This document shows, one piece after another, positions 7,050-14,661 of a stretch of 14,913 bases of DNA. Positions within the stretch are counted from its first letter, which is position 1, and the number at the start of each line of letters is the position of its first letter. This DNA is from Bacteroidota bacterium (GTDB lineage: Bacteria > Bacteroidota > Ignavibacteria > Ignavibacteriales > Melioribacteraceae). The notes beneath the pieces are model-generated. The model searched no databases. It was not told the DNA's origin and saw nothing but the letters and a program-made list of their open reading frames with translations. The stretch is from NCBI GenBank assembly GCA_023381535.1, contig JAMCSN010000274.1:1-14913 (forward strand), written 5' to 3'. The translations under genes and the position numbers were made by a program.

Positions 7050-8570
7050 TTAATTCATTCCAGCTTTTTCTTTTTCAATTTCTTCTGCTAACATTTTGTT
7101 GATTGCCGCTGCAGCCCGTCTTCCTTCGCCCATTGCTAAAATTACTGTTGCTGCGCCAAGGACAATATCGCCGCCAGCAAAAATTTTATCCGAAGAAGTC
7201 TTTTGAGTTTCATCAACTAAAATGTTGCCCCACTTGTTAACTTTTATTTCCGGCGTGGTTTGGCTAATTAGCGGATTGCTGCTGTTGCCGATTGCAACGA
7301 TAACCGTATCAACGTCAAGTAAAAATTCGCTGTTGGGAACGACTACCGGCCTGCGTCTGCCGCTCTCATCGGGTTCTCCAAGTTCGTAGCGCAAACATTC
7401 CATCGCATTCACTTTGCCTTTATCATCGCCTAAGATTCTTTTTGCATTTTGAAGGAAATAAAATTCGATTCCTTCTTCTTTTGCATGTTCAACTTCTTCT
7501 TTACGTGCAGGCATTTCTTTTTCGGTTCTGCGGTAAACTACGTAAACATTTTCAGCGCCGAGACGTTTTGCCATTCGTGCAGAATCCATTGCAACGTTTC
7601 CGCCGCCAAGTACAGCTACATTTTTAGAAGGATAAATTGGCGTGTCGGCTTTTTCTTTTTCGAATGCACGCATCAAATTGGCGCGTGTCAAATATTCATT
7701 CGCTGAAAATACTCCAACAAGACTTTCACCTTCGATTCCCATGAAGAGGGGAAGTCCAGCACCGGTGCCGACAAACACTGCATGGTAACCGTCTTTGTTG
7801 ATCAAGTCCAACAGTTTGCGCGTGCGACCGACAACAAAATTTGTTTTAATCTCGACGCCCATTGCTGTAAGCGTTTCAATTTCTTTGTCGATGATGTCGT
7901 TCGGCAAACGGAATTCCGGAATGCCGTAACGAAGTACGCCGCCTAATTTGTGGAACGCTTCAAAAATTGTTACGTGATGTCCCTCGCGTCTGCAGTCGGC
8001 GGCAACAACTAAACCAGCCGGACCGCTTCCAACAACTGCAACTTTTTTCCCGGTCTCAGATTTAACTTCGGGCACGGCAATTTTTCCAGTCGAGCGTTCC
8101 CAATCTGCAATAAATCTTTCGAGTCTGCCTATCGCTACGGATTTATCAACGTCCTTCAGTGCTTTTCCAACGGCACAGTTTGACTGACACTGTGTTTCCT
8201 GCGGACAAACTCTTCCGCAAATTGCCGGAAGAAGACTTGCTTCTTTTATAACGTCGGTAGCGTCTTGAAATTCTTCGTGAGCGATGTGATTTATAAATCT
8301 GGGTATGTCAATTTTTACCGGGCAGTCTTCTACGCAAGTTTTCTTCACGCACTGAATACATCTCATTGCTTCAATGCGGGCTTGTTCCATTGTGTAACCG
8401 AGAGCAACTTCTTCCAGATTATGACTTCTAACTTCCGGATCCTGTGCCGGCATTTCCTGAGCGGGAATTTTTGTCCGCTCTTTGGCTTTCATATCATCTA
8501 TACGAGAGACATAATCGGCAATTAATTTTTTAGCGTCGTTCGATAATTCTTCTAATGTGCGGTGGTTCAT
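7050..8570 (-). CDS. nfnB: NADH-dependent reduced ferredoxin:NADP+ oxidoreductase, large subunit (NfnB; GltD-like)
   Basis: With NfnA this forms the cytoplasmic electron-bifurcating complex that couples NADPH, NAD+ and ferredoxin. It belongs to the glutamate-synthase small-subunit-like flavoproteins. Two iron-sulphur motifs lie at Cys71, 74, 79, 83 and Cys118, 122, 128, 132. The PQETQC spacing in the second is typical of NfnB-type proteins rather than true GltD. The FAD site is VGSGPAG (180-186), the NADPH site LGGGNVAMD (321-329), and the FAD closing motif IFAGGDIV (463-470). The 506 residues include a somewhat long N-terminal extension. ATG 8570 overlaps the nfnA stop (ATGA) and has an ideal GGAGG 7 nt upstream, inside nfnA. 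Databases often name it NADPH-dependent glutamate synthase; no large glutamate synthase subunit is present and NfnA is adjacent, so Nfn is the better reading. Confidence 0.9.
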   Translation of the reverse strand: MNHRTLEELSNDAKKLIADYVSRIDDMKAKERTKIPAQEMPAQDPEVRSHNLEEVALGYTMEQARIEAMRCIQCVKKTCVEDCPVKIDIPRFINHIAHEEFQDATDVIKEASLLPAICGRVCPQETQCQSNCAVGKALKDVDKSVAIGRLERFIADWERSTGKIAVPEVKSETGKKVAVVGSGPAGLVVAADCRREGHHVTIFEAFHKLGGVLRYGIPEFRLPNDIIDKEIETLTAMGVEIKTNFVVGRTRKLLDLINKDGYHAVFVGTGAGLPLFMGIEGESLVGVFSANEYLTRANLMRAFEKEKADTPIYPSKNVAVLGGGNVAMDSARMAKRLGAENVYVVYRRTEKEMPARKEEVEHAKEEGIEFYFLQNAKRILGDDKGKVNAMECLRYELGEPDESGRRRPVVVPNSEFLLDVDTVIVAIGNSSNPLISQTTPEIKVNKWGNILVDETQKTSSDKIFAGGDIVLGAATVILAMGEGRRAAAAINKMLAEEIEKEKAGMN

Positions 8571-9424
8571 TGCAGCGCCTCCTTTTCTTTAATCTCGGCT
8601 TCGAGATAACAAGCGTGCGCTGCGCGTTCAATTTCTTTGTAAGAGTTTAATCGAGCCATCATGTTGTCGAAATCAACTTTGTGTCCGTCGAATTCCGGTC
8701 CATCTACACAAACAAATTTTATGTCTTTACCGACGTTTACTCTGCAGCCGCCGCACATTCCGGTTCCGTCGACCATAATTGTGTTCAGCGAAACTTGTGT
8801 GAATACTTCGTACGGACGTGTCGTTTCGGAACAGAACTTCATCATTATCGGCGGACCGATTGCGATGACCATGTTCGGTTTTGGATTCCGTTCGCAGATT
8901 TCTTTAAGCGGTTGGGTAACGAGTGCCTTACGACCGTAACTTCCGTCATCTGTGCAAAGAATAAATTCGTCGGCAATAGAATTCATTTCTTCTTCAAGTA
9001 TTATCAAATCTTTTGTACGTGCGCCGATGATTGTTATAACATGATTGCCGGCATTTTTTAGAGCTTGGGCTATCGGATGAAGCGGTGCAACACCGATACC
9101 GCCGCCGACACAAACGACGGTTCCGAAATTTTCGATGTGCGTCGGGCGTCCAAGCGGACCTACCAACGTTGGAATTTCGTCACCTTGGTTAAGTTCGGAA
9201 AGTAATGTTGTACTTTTACCGACAACTTGAAAAATAATTGTGATGCTTCCTTCTTTCGTATCTGCGTCTGCAATAGTCAACGGAATTCTTTCACCGTAAT
9301 CTTCATTCACCTGAAGTATTATAAACTGACCTGCGCTTCTTTCTTCAGCAATGAGCGGAGCGTGAAGTCTCATTAGAAAAACGTCCTTGCTCAGTTGTTT
9401 CTTGAAAAGTATTTTGCTCATCAT
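8567..9424 (-). CDS. nfnA: NADH-dependent reduced ferredoxin:NADP+ oxidoreductase, small subunit (NfnA)
   Basis: Sulfide/dihydroorotate dehydrogenase-like FAD/NAD-binding protein that carries the NAD(H) side of Nfn. RIPLT (46-50) fits the FAD motif, and CVGGGIGVAPLHP (105-117) is the NAD-binding glycine loop. The [2Fe-2S] site is Cys224, Cys227 and Cys239 (MCGGC then FVC), with Asp219 (VDGTG) in the place of the fourth ligand, matching the Asp/Cys3 coordination I recall for structurally characterised NfnA. The length of 285 aa is normal. Two ATGs stand in tandem (9424 and 9421); AAGGTGA abuts the first, so the second may be used. The 121-nt upstream gap contains TAATTTTC 26 nt before the start, one base off TAnnTTTG. 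It is first of the two-gene nfnAB unit. Dihydroorotate dehydrogenase electron-transfer subunit is the alternative name, but the NfnB partner argues against it. Confidence 0.9.
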   Translation of the reverse strand: MMSKILFKKQLSKDVFLMRLHAPLIAEERSAGQFIILQVNEDYGERIPLTIADADTKEGSITIIFQVVGKSTTLLSELNQGDEIPTLVGPLGRPTHIENFGTVVCVGGGIGVAPLHPIAQALKNAGNHVITIIGARTKDLIILEEEMNSIADEFILCTDDGSYGRKALVTQPLKEICERNPKPNMVIAIGPPIMMKFCSETTRPYEVFTQVSLNTIMVDGTGMCGGCRVNVGKDIKFVCVDGPEFDGHKVDFDNMMARLNSYKEIERAAHACYLEAEIKEKEALQ

Positions 9425-9545
9425 TCACCTTTTTATGGAGCGATTGGTGCGAAAATTAATTATTCCTGTTCGAAAAAAAAAAGATAATTCCCCAAAAATT
9501 CTTTTGATGGAAACTTAAAATAATGTTTAATGTTGCCGTTGTTCA

Positions 9546-10334
9546 TTAATTGAGTGCGATTTTAATTGAGAAAGGAAAATCAAACGTTACCCGGCTCGGT
9601 TCATTTTTTTCATGAGTGTTTGAAACCCACGTCCCGACAAAATAACCAATGGCGGCTCCGGCAAGAACATCCGAAGTCCAATGGGCATTTTGATAAACTC
9701 GCGAGCCGCTTGTAACAACTGCCGGAATGTAGATCAAAATTTTCAGCCAGTCCGGATCAACGTTATTGGCAAGTACAGTTGATAACGAAAACGCCAGCGT
9801 AGCGTGTCCGGATGGAAACGAGTGAAAATCATCATTGAACGGTAAGAACGGTCGGAACGTTGCAATACCTTTGTCTGTAAATGGTCTCGCTCTGCCGATC
9901 ACAATTTTTAAGAAAGTGGTTATAGCTCCAGCGTAAAGAACGGTCTGAATAGTCTCGAATGCGATTTTTTTGGATGGCTGATTATCCGCTAAGAAGCCGT
10001 ACAATCCAAATCCGCCGGCAACAATTGCTGCGGGATAAATTTCGCCGTAGAATTTTCCAGCTTTAACCGGGAATGAATTTATTTCAGATTGATTTCTTAG
10101 CGCCGCATCTTTTATCGGTTGATCGATTTGTGTGACAGCCAGGACTGTTGCTGTTCCGATTCCGAGCTTAAGCCAATCGTTGCCTTCCCAATGGAAGGGC
10201 TGCTGTGCGAATGTTAACGATTCATTCCAGAACTGGTTGAAATCATATTTGTTCTGGGCCGAAATATTGCTGATGAAAAGTAGCGACATCACGGAAAAGA
10301 GAACGAGGGATTGCAGAAATGATTTTATATTCAT
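9546..10334 (-). CDS. PAP2-family phosphatase, exported or membrane-bound
   Basis: A lipid-phosphatase-like enzyme of the PAP2/vanadium haloperoxidase superfamily, acting at the membrane or in the periplasm. Residues 1-26 are a signal peptide or anchor (ending NISAQ). All three phosphatase motifs are present: K143-x6-R150-P151, P174-SGH177, and S211-R212-x5-H218 followed by Ser-Asp222. His177 and His218 are the expected catalytic pair. Hydrophobic segments lie around 100-117, 129-147, 178-190, 197-209 and 223-237. ATG 10334 overlaps the stop of the DUF190 gene (ATGA), so translation is probably coupled. Substrates in the superfamily include phosphatidate and undecaprenyl diphosphate; which applies here cannot be told. 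No terminator is visible in the 121 nt before nfnA, so read-through into nfnAB is possible. Confidence 0.9.
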   Translation of the reverse strand: MNIKSFLQSLVLFSVMSLLFISNISAQNKYDFNQFWNESLTFAQQPFHWEGNDWLKLGIGTATVLAVTQIDQPIKDAALRNQSEINSFPVKAGKFYGEIYPAAIVAGGFGLYGFLADNQPSKKIAFETIQTVLYAGAITTFLKIVIGRARPFTDKGIATFRPFLPFNDDFHSFPSGHATLAFSLSTVLANNVDPDWLKILIYIPAVVTSGSRVYQNAHWTSDVLAGAAIGYFVGTWVSNTHEKNEPSRVTFDFPFSIKIALN

Positions 10335-10681
10335 CGTTTGTTTGCTGAGTACTTAATGATCTCGGCTTTTTCCATTGTGATTAAGCCGCCGCAATTAGCT
10401 TCTTCAAAAATTTGCTGTACCGTCGGGATAAATTCTTCAATCTTTTTTTGTTCATCGACTATTTCAATCACGAGAGGTAAATCTTCCGACATTTCTAAAA
10501 ACTTTGCTCTGTGAATTCTGCTGTTGCCGCCGTATCCCATAATTCCTTTATATACCGTTGCGCCGGCAAGGTTTTGTTTTCTCGCCTCGCTCACAATTTT
10601 TTCGTAAACCGGCACATGAGAAATTATATCAGTCTCACCGATAAAAATTCTTAATAGTTTTGCTTCGCCTTCTATTTTCAT
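10331..10681 (-). CDS. DUF190 family protein, PII-like, CrcB partner
   Basis: A 116-aa cytoplasmic protein with the typical DUF190 pattern: LRIFIGE near the start, VYEKIVSEARKQNLAGATVYKG, GYGGNSRIH, SEDLPLVIEIVD and a final GLITMEKAEIIKY. The family has a PII-like ferredoxin fold and is often encoded next to crcB, as here, which suggests a link to fluoride export or its control; the biochemical role is not established. It starts 3 nt after the crcB stop, and its ribosome binding site (AGGTGA) overlaps that stop. Its own stop overlaps the PAP2 start. Confidence 0.88.
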   Translation of the reverse strand: MKIEGEAKLLRIFIGETDIISHVPVYEKIVSEARKQNLAGATVYKGIMGYGGNSRIHRAKFLEMSEDLPLVIEIVDEQKKIEEFIPTVQQIFEEANCGGLITMEKAEIIKYSANKR

Positions 10682-10684
10682 AAA

Positions 10685-11053
10685 TCACCTCGTAACTAAG
10701 TAAGCAATGTAGATGCCGACAAGAGTAAACAGAACATTAACCAAAACATTTATTCCGGCAAGAAGAAATTCGGCGCCTCTGATTAGATTAAAAGTTTCAA
10801 GAGAAAAAGTGGAGAAGGTGGTTAAGCCGCCGCAGAAACCTACGCCAATGAATAATTTTATCGTTGGACTGATCAAACCTTTTTCATCCCAGCCGAAAAT
10901 CATCAGACCAAGGATGAAACTTCCGAGAATATTAACCAACAATGTACCGAAGGGGAAGAATAACGGAAGATGTTTTGATGCATAAGATGAAATCCAGTAG
11001 CGGAAAATGCTTCCGAGTCCTCCACCTATAAAAACAACAAAAAATTTTATCAA
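10685..11053 (-). CDS. crcB: fluoride efflux channel CrcB/Fluc
   Basis: Inner-membrane, dual-topology dimeric channel that lets toxic fluoride leave the cell. Four membrane helices fit the 122 residues. Signature motifs: GGGLGSIFRY (10-19), GTLLVNILGSFILG (36-49, with conserved Asn41) and GFCGGLTTFSTFS (72-84), with Phe80 and Phe83 as the pore phenylalanines. The start is TTG 11053 behind AGAGGA; no ATG fits. It heads a crcB-DUF190-PAP2 run. I looked for a fluoride riboswitch (crcB motif) in the 137-nt leader and found no match. A possible -7 promoter element lies 29 nt upstream of the start. Confidence 0.93.
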   Translation of the reverse strand: MIKFFVVFIGGGLGSIFRYWISSYASKHLPLFFPFGTLLVNILGSFILGLMIFGWDEKGLISPTIKLFIGVGFCGGLTTFSTFSLETFNLIRGAEFLLAGINVLVNVLFTLVGIYIAYLVTR

Positions 11054-11082
11054 GTTTTCCTCTAAGTCAACAATGAACGACC

Positions 11083-11090
11083 CAAATTTA
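11083..11090 (-). promoter_or_regulatory. possible -7 promoter element (TAnnTTTG) for crcB
   Basis: On the - strand TAAATTTG fits TAnnTTTG, 29 nt before the crcB TTG start. A T-run ends 17 nt upstream where a -33 TTTG would be expected. It lies in the 137-nt divergent region between crcB and the gene at 11191. A pattern match only. Confidence 0.3.
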
Positions 11091-11190
11091 AGTTTTTAAA
11101 AGAAGGTAAAAAAATAATTCTTGCTACGGCGTAACTATTCCGACGTCTTGCAAGTCTAAATGATCAAACAATTAATAAGCCGGAGGAAAA

Positions 11191-11418
11191 ATGCGAGTGG
11201 GATCAATAAACCGTGCTGTGTCTGCGAAATTATTCGCTGTGCAATTGTTCATTGTGTTCAGCTCATCAATTGTTTTTGGTGAGAACTTACGACTGCTTAA
11301 AGAACAAAACTTTTTCTCGTTCGGGAGTTTTGAAGTGCGGATCGAAGCAATGGTACCGAGGAATTTTAATACCAACATGGAAAGTTCCGGCGGTAACATC
11401 ATCATCGATCAAAAATAA
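11191..11418 (+). CDS. small putative exported protein, 75 aa
   Basis: Not recognised. ATG 11191 follows a strong GGAGG (11182-11186) at 4-5 nt spacing, the best evidence that it is translated. The N-terminus has basic residues, then a hydrophobic stretch (FAVQLFIVFSSSIVFG, about 14-29), consistent with a signal peptide cleaved near FGEN and leaving about 44 residues. The mature part (NLRLLKEQNFFSFGSFEV and on) has no motif I know. It diverges from crcB with 137 nt between the starts. A weak hairpin follows the stop. It could be a truncated remnant of a longer secreted protein, but no extension is seen in other frames. Confidence 0.5.
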   Translation: MRVGSINRAVSAKLFAVQLFIVFSSSIVFGENLRLLKEQNFFSFGSFEVRIEAMVPRNFNTNMESSGGNIIIDQK

Positions 11419-11429
11419 TTTACTTGATT

Positions 11430-11455
11430 GCGGCGGTTGTAGCGTTAACTGCCGC
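11430..11455 (+). terminator. weak hairpin after the small exported gene
   Basis: GCGGCGGTT (11430-11438) and AACTGCCGC (11447-11455) pair over 9 bp with one G-U, around an 8-nt loop, 11 nt after the stop codon at 11418. ATTTCCTTCCC follows rather than a clean T-run, so termination is uncertain. Nothing else is recognised between 11419 and 11570. Confidence 0.35.
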
Positions 11456-11570
11456 ATTTCCTTCCCTAGTGTAAACCTTTCTCGATTGGAAAAGAATCTA
11501 TTTTTACCTACTTTTTGAATGCATTTGATTCAATTACAGTAACGAAAACATTAACCATCGGGGCGGTAAA

Positions 11571-11810
11571 ATGAAAATCGATTGGAATAATTTTAAAAGT
11601 AAAACTCTCAACATCACGATGCTGGAGAATTACGGCGTTGTTTATGGGAACGAGAAAGCTAATCATCCTACTTTCTACGAAATAGTTTTCAAAACCGGAG
11701 CTCTCCTTGAGGTGTATGATGACGGTCTTTTGTTGGAATCTAACCGTGATGAAAAACCCTACAAAATTTTTGTTCCTTATAACTCAATAAAATGCGTCGA
11801 AATATTCTAG
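11571..11810 (+). CDS. hypothetical 79-aa protein with Sm-like sequence pattern
   Basis: ATG 11571 follows GGGGCGG at about 5 nt. The protein is short, soluble and predicted to be mostly beta-strand. A pattern of strands (YEIVFKTGALLEVYDDGLLLES, then YKIFVPYNSIKCVEIF) resembles the two-part layout of small Sm/Hfq-type barrels, where a hydrophobic VPYxxI strand closes the fold. That resemblance is by eye only. Its last 19 nt overlap the start of the T9SS plug gene in another frame, so the two are probably co-translated. A conserved partner of that gene is a reasonable guess, not shown. Confidence 0.65.
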   Translation: MKIDWNNFKSKTLNITMLENYGVVYGNEKANHPTFYEIVFKTGALLEVYDDGLLLESNRDEKPYKIFVPYNSIKCVEIF

Positions 11811-13051
11811 GTTTACGCGGATTCTTTTTCGCGCTAATTGCGGTACTCTTTTTCACGAGAACGGATATTTATTCTGCCGATTTTCAAATCAAGAGCTTAA
11901 GAGTTTATTCGAATCATGATCAAACATCTTTCCCGGTATTGGATTTGTCGGAGAAAACGAAAAATTTAATAACCATCGAGTTCGATGTTCAATCCGATAA
12001 TACGCCGAATCTTTCTATTGTGTTCCGCTTCTGCGATTCCGATTGGAATGTTTACGACAGCGCATTTCTTTTGAATCCACTTTACAACACTGAGTACAAT
12101 CTTTGGTTAGATAACGTCCCTACCACTGTTAGAGGCGCGCACTATCATTATGCAGGCTCATTCCCAAACAACAACGTAAACTTTCCTTACTCCGGCAACT
12201 GGATGTTCTTTATCGTCGATTCGAACAACAGAGACCTTGTTTATTCATCGGGAAGATTTTTTGTAGTTCAACCGTTTGTAAAAATGAACGTTGAACTTGC
12301 TAAAGAAGGATTGCAAGGTGATAACTCACAGTTTGCTATTCTTCAGAGATCAATTTCAATTAGAACAAATTTCACTTTGCCGGATACATTATTCCCGTCG
12401 AATGTTAAGAAGGTCGTGATCGTTCAAAACCGTAAAATGTATTATCCGATAGTTATAGATAGAATCAATTATACGGAAGATAGATTTTACGAATGGAACG
12501 CGTCAAACAAATTCTCCTTCATTGCCAGAAATCTTCATCCAGGTAACCGGTACCGCGAGACGGATATTCGCGATATCGGTAAATATGGTACGCCGACTGT
12601 GAGTGCGAAATTCGGCAACATTGAAACTTCAAATCTCTTTACAAAAGAGGGAAGAGACTTCTACGGCGGTTCGCTTTTGATGAATTTCAAAAATGAATAT
12701 GCCGATTACATGAATGTCGTTTTCAAATTACGCTCGCCGGTCGATGTCAAGTCATCGATTTTTTTAGTCGGCGCTTTTAACAACTGGCGTGTTTTGCCGG
12801 AGTATGAAATGTATGACGACAAAGGAATGATGAACCTTTCCGTTGAGTTAAAGCGCGGTGTTTATGATTACCAATACGTAACCGGCAACGTTGTGGGCGA
12901 CCACGTGGAAAATATCAACTGGGAAATTTTGGAAGGAAATTTTTTCGAAACAGATGCGGAGTACTACATCTTTCTTTACTATGCAACACCGGAAAAAGGC
13001 GGTTATGAAAAAATTATCGGCTACAAGAAAATTAATACCGGAGCGTTATGA
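11792..13051 (+). CDS. type IX secretion system plug protein (DUF5103 family)
   Basis: A component that, in studied Bacteroidetes, plugs the SprA translocon pore of T9SS; the mature protein is expected on the periplasmic side of the outer membrane. At 419 aa it is of normal length. A signal peptide covers about residues 1-29. The N-terminal beta domain (about 30-160) includes FRFCDSDWNVYDS and GNWMFFIVDS. The middle carries NLHPGNRYRETDIRD, typical of the family. Residues about 321-400 form an E-set-like domain (FLVGAFNNWRV, VELKRGVYDYQYV) ending in the family pattern EGNFFETDAEYYIFLYY and the IIGYKKI tail. ATG 11792 lies inside the preceding gene with no strong ribosome binding site, suggesting coupling. 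The stop overlaps the next gene (ATGA). It matches the T9SS sorting domains seen elsewhere in the window. Confidence 0.82.
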   Translation: MRRNILGLRGFFFALIAVLFFTRTDIYSADFQIKSLRVYSNHDQTSFPVLDLSEKTKNLITIEFDVQSDNTPNLSIVFRFCDSDWNVYDSAFLLNPLYNTEYNLWLDNVPTTVRGAHYHYAGSFPNNNVNFPYSGNWMFFIVDSNNRDLVYSSGRFFVVQPFVKMNVELAKEGLQGDNSQFAILQRSISIRTNFTLPDTLFPSNVKKVVIVQNRKMYYPIVIDRINYTEDRFYEWNASNKFSFIARNLHPGNRYRETDIRDIGKYGTPTVSAKFGNIETSNLFTKEGRDFYGGSLLMNFKNEYADYMNVVFKLRSPVDVKSSIFLVGAFNNWRVLPEYEMYDDKGMMNLSVELKRGVYDYQYVTGNVVGDHVENINWEILEGNFFETDAEYYIFLYYATPEKGGYEKIIGYKKINTGAL

Positions 13052-14070
13052 ACCAGCATAATTCGTCGAAGCGAATAAAAATCGGTGTGATTGGCACAGG
13101 GCATCTCGGAAAGATTCATACAAAACTTTTTAAGGAAATTGAAAATTGCGAGTTCGTCGGCATTTACGATAAAGACTTTTCCGTAGCGCAAAAGGTCGGT
13201 GAAGAATTTAAAATAAAATCTTTCGAAAGTTTGCCGAAACTTTTTGATGAAGTTGACGCTGTTGATATTGTAGCCACGACGAGCGCGCATTACGAATTAG
13301 TTAAAGCATCGTTAGCCGCTAAGAAACATGTTTTTGTTGAGAAACCGATCACGACACACATTTGGGAAGCGGAAGAACTGATTAAAATTGCAGACGAAAA
13401 AAAACTGACGCTACAAGTCGGTCACATAGAGCGGTTCAATCCGGCATTAATTTCTCTTGAAAAATATCATCTCAATCCGTTGTTTGTTCAGACCGATCGC
13501 TTGGCGCAATTTAATCCTCGCGGTACCGACGTTGCGGTTGTTCTCGACCTGATGATTCATGATATAGACATAATTCTTAGCTTGGTAAAAAGTGAAGTGA
13601 AAAACGTAAGCGCCAGCGGTGTTGCCATCGTTTCGGATAATCTGGATATCGCCAACGCAAGAATAGAATTTGAAAACGGTGCAGTTGCCAACGTAACGGC
13701 GAGCCGCATCTCACAAAAGAAAATGAGAAAGATGAGAATCTTTCAGCGCGATGCTTACATTTCCTTGGATTTCATAACCGGCGTTTCTGAAGTATTCCGT
13801 CTCGTTCCGCCGGATCAGATGCCGACAAATTCATTCATATCATTTGGCGAAATGGGCGTGGGCGATAGAAGGAGAGCGGTAGTTTATGAACAGCCGGAGT
13901 TCAAAGAAGTAAATGCGCTGAAACTCGAACTCGAATCTTTTGTGAATGCGATTTCAAAAGGCGAGCGTCCGGTTGTAAGCGGCAAAGACGGTTTGAAAGC
14001 TTTGCGGGTTGCAGAGTTGATAATTCAAAAAATCGAGGAATCAATAAAAACTTGCGAAAAGTATTTTTAG
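13048..14070 (+). CDS. Gfo/Idh/MocA family NAD(P)-dependent sugar dehydrogenase
   Basis: A cytoplasmic oxidoreductase, probably acting on a sugar or nucleotide sugar. The Rossmann loop is VIGTGHLG (14-21), and VFVEKPIT (95-102) holds the family EKP motif (98-100). GHIERFNPA (125-133) and DLMIHDID (167-174, with Asp167 and His171) complete the active-site region. Length (340 aa) is normal. ATG 13048 overlaps the plug-protein stop by 4 nt, with a CCGGAG ribosome binding site upstream. The GHIERFNP form recalls UDP-N-acetylglucosamine 3-dehydrogenases (GnnA/WlbA type) of envelope sugar synthesis, but the aminotransferase expected beside them is not in the window, so the substrate stays open. Confidence 0.88.
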   Translation: MNQHNSSKRIKIGVIGTGHLGKIHTKLFKEIENCEFVGIYDKDFSVAQKVGEEFKIKSFESLPKLFDEVDAVDIVATTSAHYELVKASLAAKKHVFVEKPITTHIWEAEELIKIADEKKLTLQVGHIERFNPALISLEKYHLNPLFVQTDRLAQFNPRGTDVAVVLDLMIHDIDIILSLVKSEVKNVSASGVAIVSDNLDIANARIEFENGAVANVTASRISQKKMRKMRIFQRDAYISLDFITGVSEVFRLVPPDQMPTNSFISFGEMGVGDRRRAVVYEQPEFKEVNALKLELESFVNAISKGERPVVSGKDGLKALRVAELIIQKIEESIKTCEKYF

Positions 14071-14651
14071 TTTTTTTTGCTTCGTTAATTTTAGCGGGAT
14101 GCAGCGTTCTGCAGACCGTTCAAAACGTTTCCCGTTTGAAATACAGAATCGATTCTGCAACGGATTATCGTGTTGCCGGAATATTCTTGGCTGATAAAAA
14201 AAACATAAAAGATTTTTCTTCGATTGAAATGTTGAAGCTTACCGCGGGAATTGTGAAAGGCACTTTGCCCTTGACGTTTCTGCTCAACATTGAAGCAAAA
14301 AATCCGAACGACGGAAGCGGCGGTTATCCAAGAACAGATTTGACATTAACTTCTTTTCCTTGGCGGTTGTTTCTGAACGATAAAGAAACTGTGAAAGGAA
14401 ATATTAACGAGCCGGTCTTTGTACCCGGCAAAGGAGAATCGGTTTTAATCCCGATCAAAATTGAATTTGATATCGCAAAATCATTTAAGGACAAAAGTAT
14501 TGACGACATTTTGATGCTGCTTCTTCAAATCGGAGGTGTGAAAAACTCAACATCAAATTTGAAACTGTTGGCACGTCCCGTTGTTGGCACACCATTCGGA
14601 AATTTGGCATACCCGGATGAAATTACAATTATTGATAAATCTTTTAATTAA
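14052..14651 (+). CDS. LEA type 2-like lipoprotein
   Basis: The start is TTG 14052, inside the end of the preceding gene (19-nt overlap), with GAGGAA about 12 nt upstream. Residues 1-17 are a lipoprotein signal with lipobox LAGC, so Cys17 would be acylated and the protein attached to a membrane. The remainder is beta-rich. TFLLNIEAKNPN (about 75-86) matches the NPN turn of LEA_2/WHy domains, and VPGKGESVLIPIKIEFD fits the later strands. LEA-2 lipoproteins occur in many bacteria; their role is not settled. The gene ends 10 nt before the ROK gene. Confidence 0.75.
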   Translation: MRKVFLVFFASLILAGCSVLQTVQNVSRLKYRIDSATDYRVAGIFLADKKNIKDFSSIEMLKLTAGIVKGTLPLTFLLNIEAKNPNDGSGGYPRTDLTLTSFPWRLFLNDKETVKGNINEPVFVPGKGESVLIPIKIEFDIAKSFKDKSIDDILMLLLQIGGVKNSTSNLKLLARPVVGTPFGNLAYPDEITIIDKSFN

Positions 14652-14661
14652 AGAGAGTAAT

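Noticed and set aside
8661..9061. Plus-strand frames over nfnA (92 and 126 codons)
   Set aside because: They are antisense to a clearly recognisable NfnA and show no motif of their own.
11054..11190. Fluoride riboswitch upstream of crcB
   Set aside because: Read on the crcB strand, I see none of the conserved riboswitch segments, only an AT-rich leader with a possible promoter element.
11213..11518. 101-codon frame overlapping the small exported gene
   Set aside because: No ribosome binding site and cysteine-rich nonsense-like composition; the overlapping frame at 11191 has a strong site and a signal peptide.
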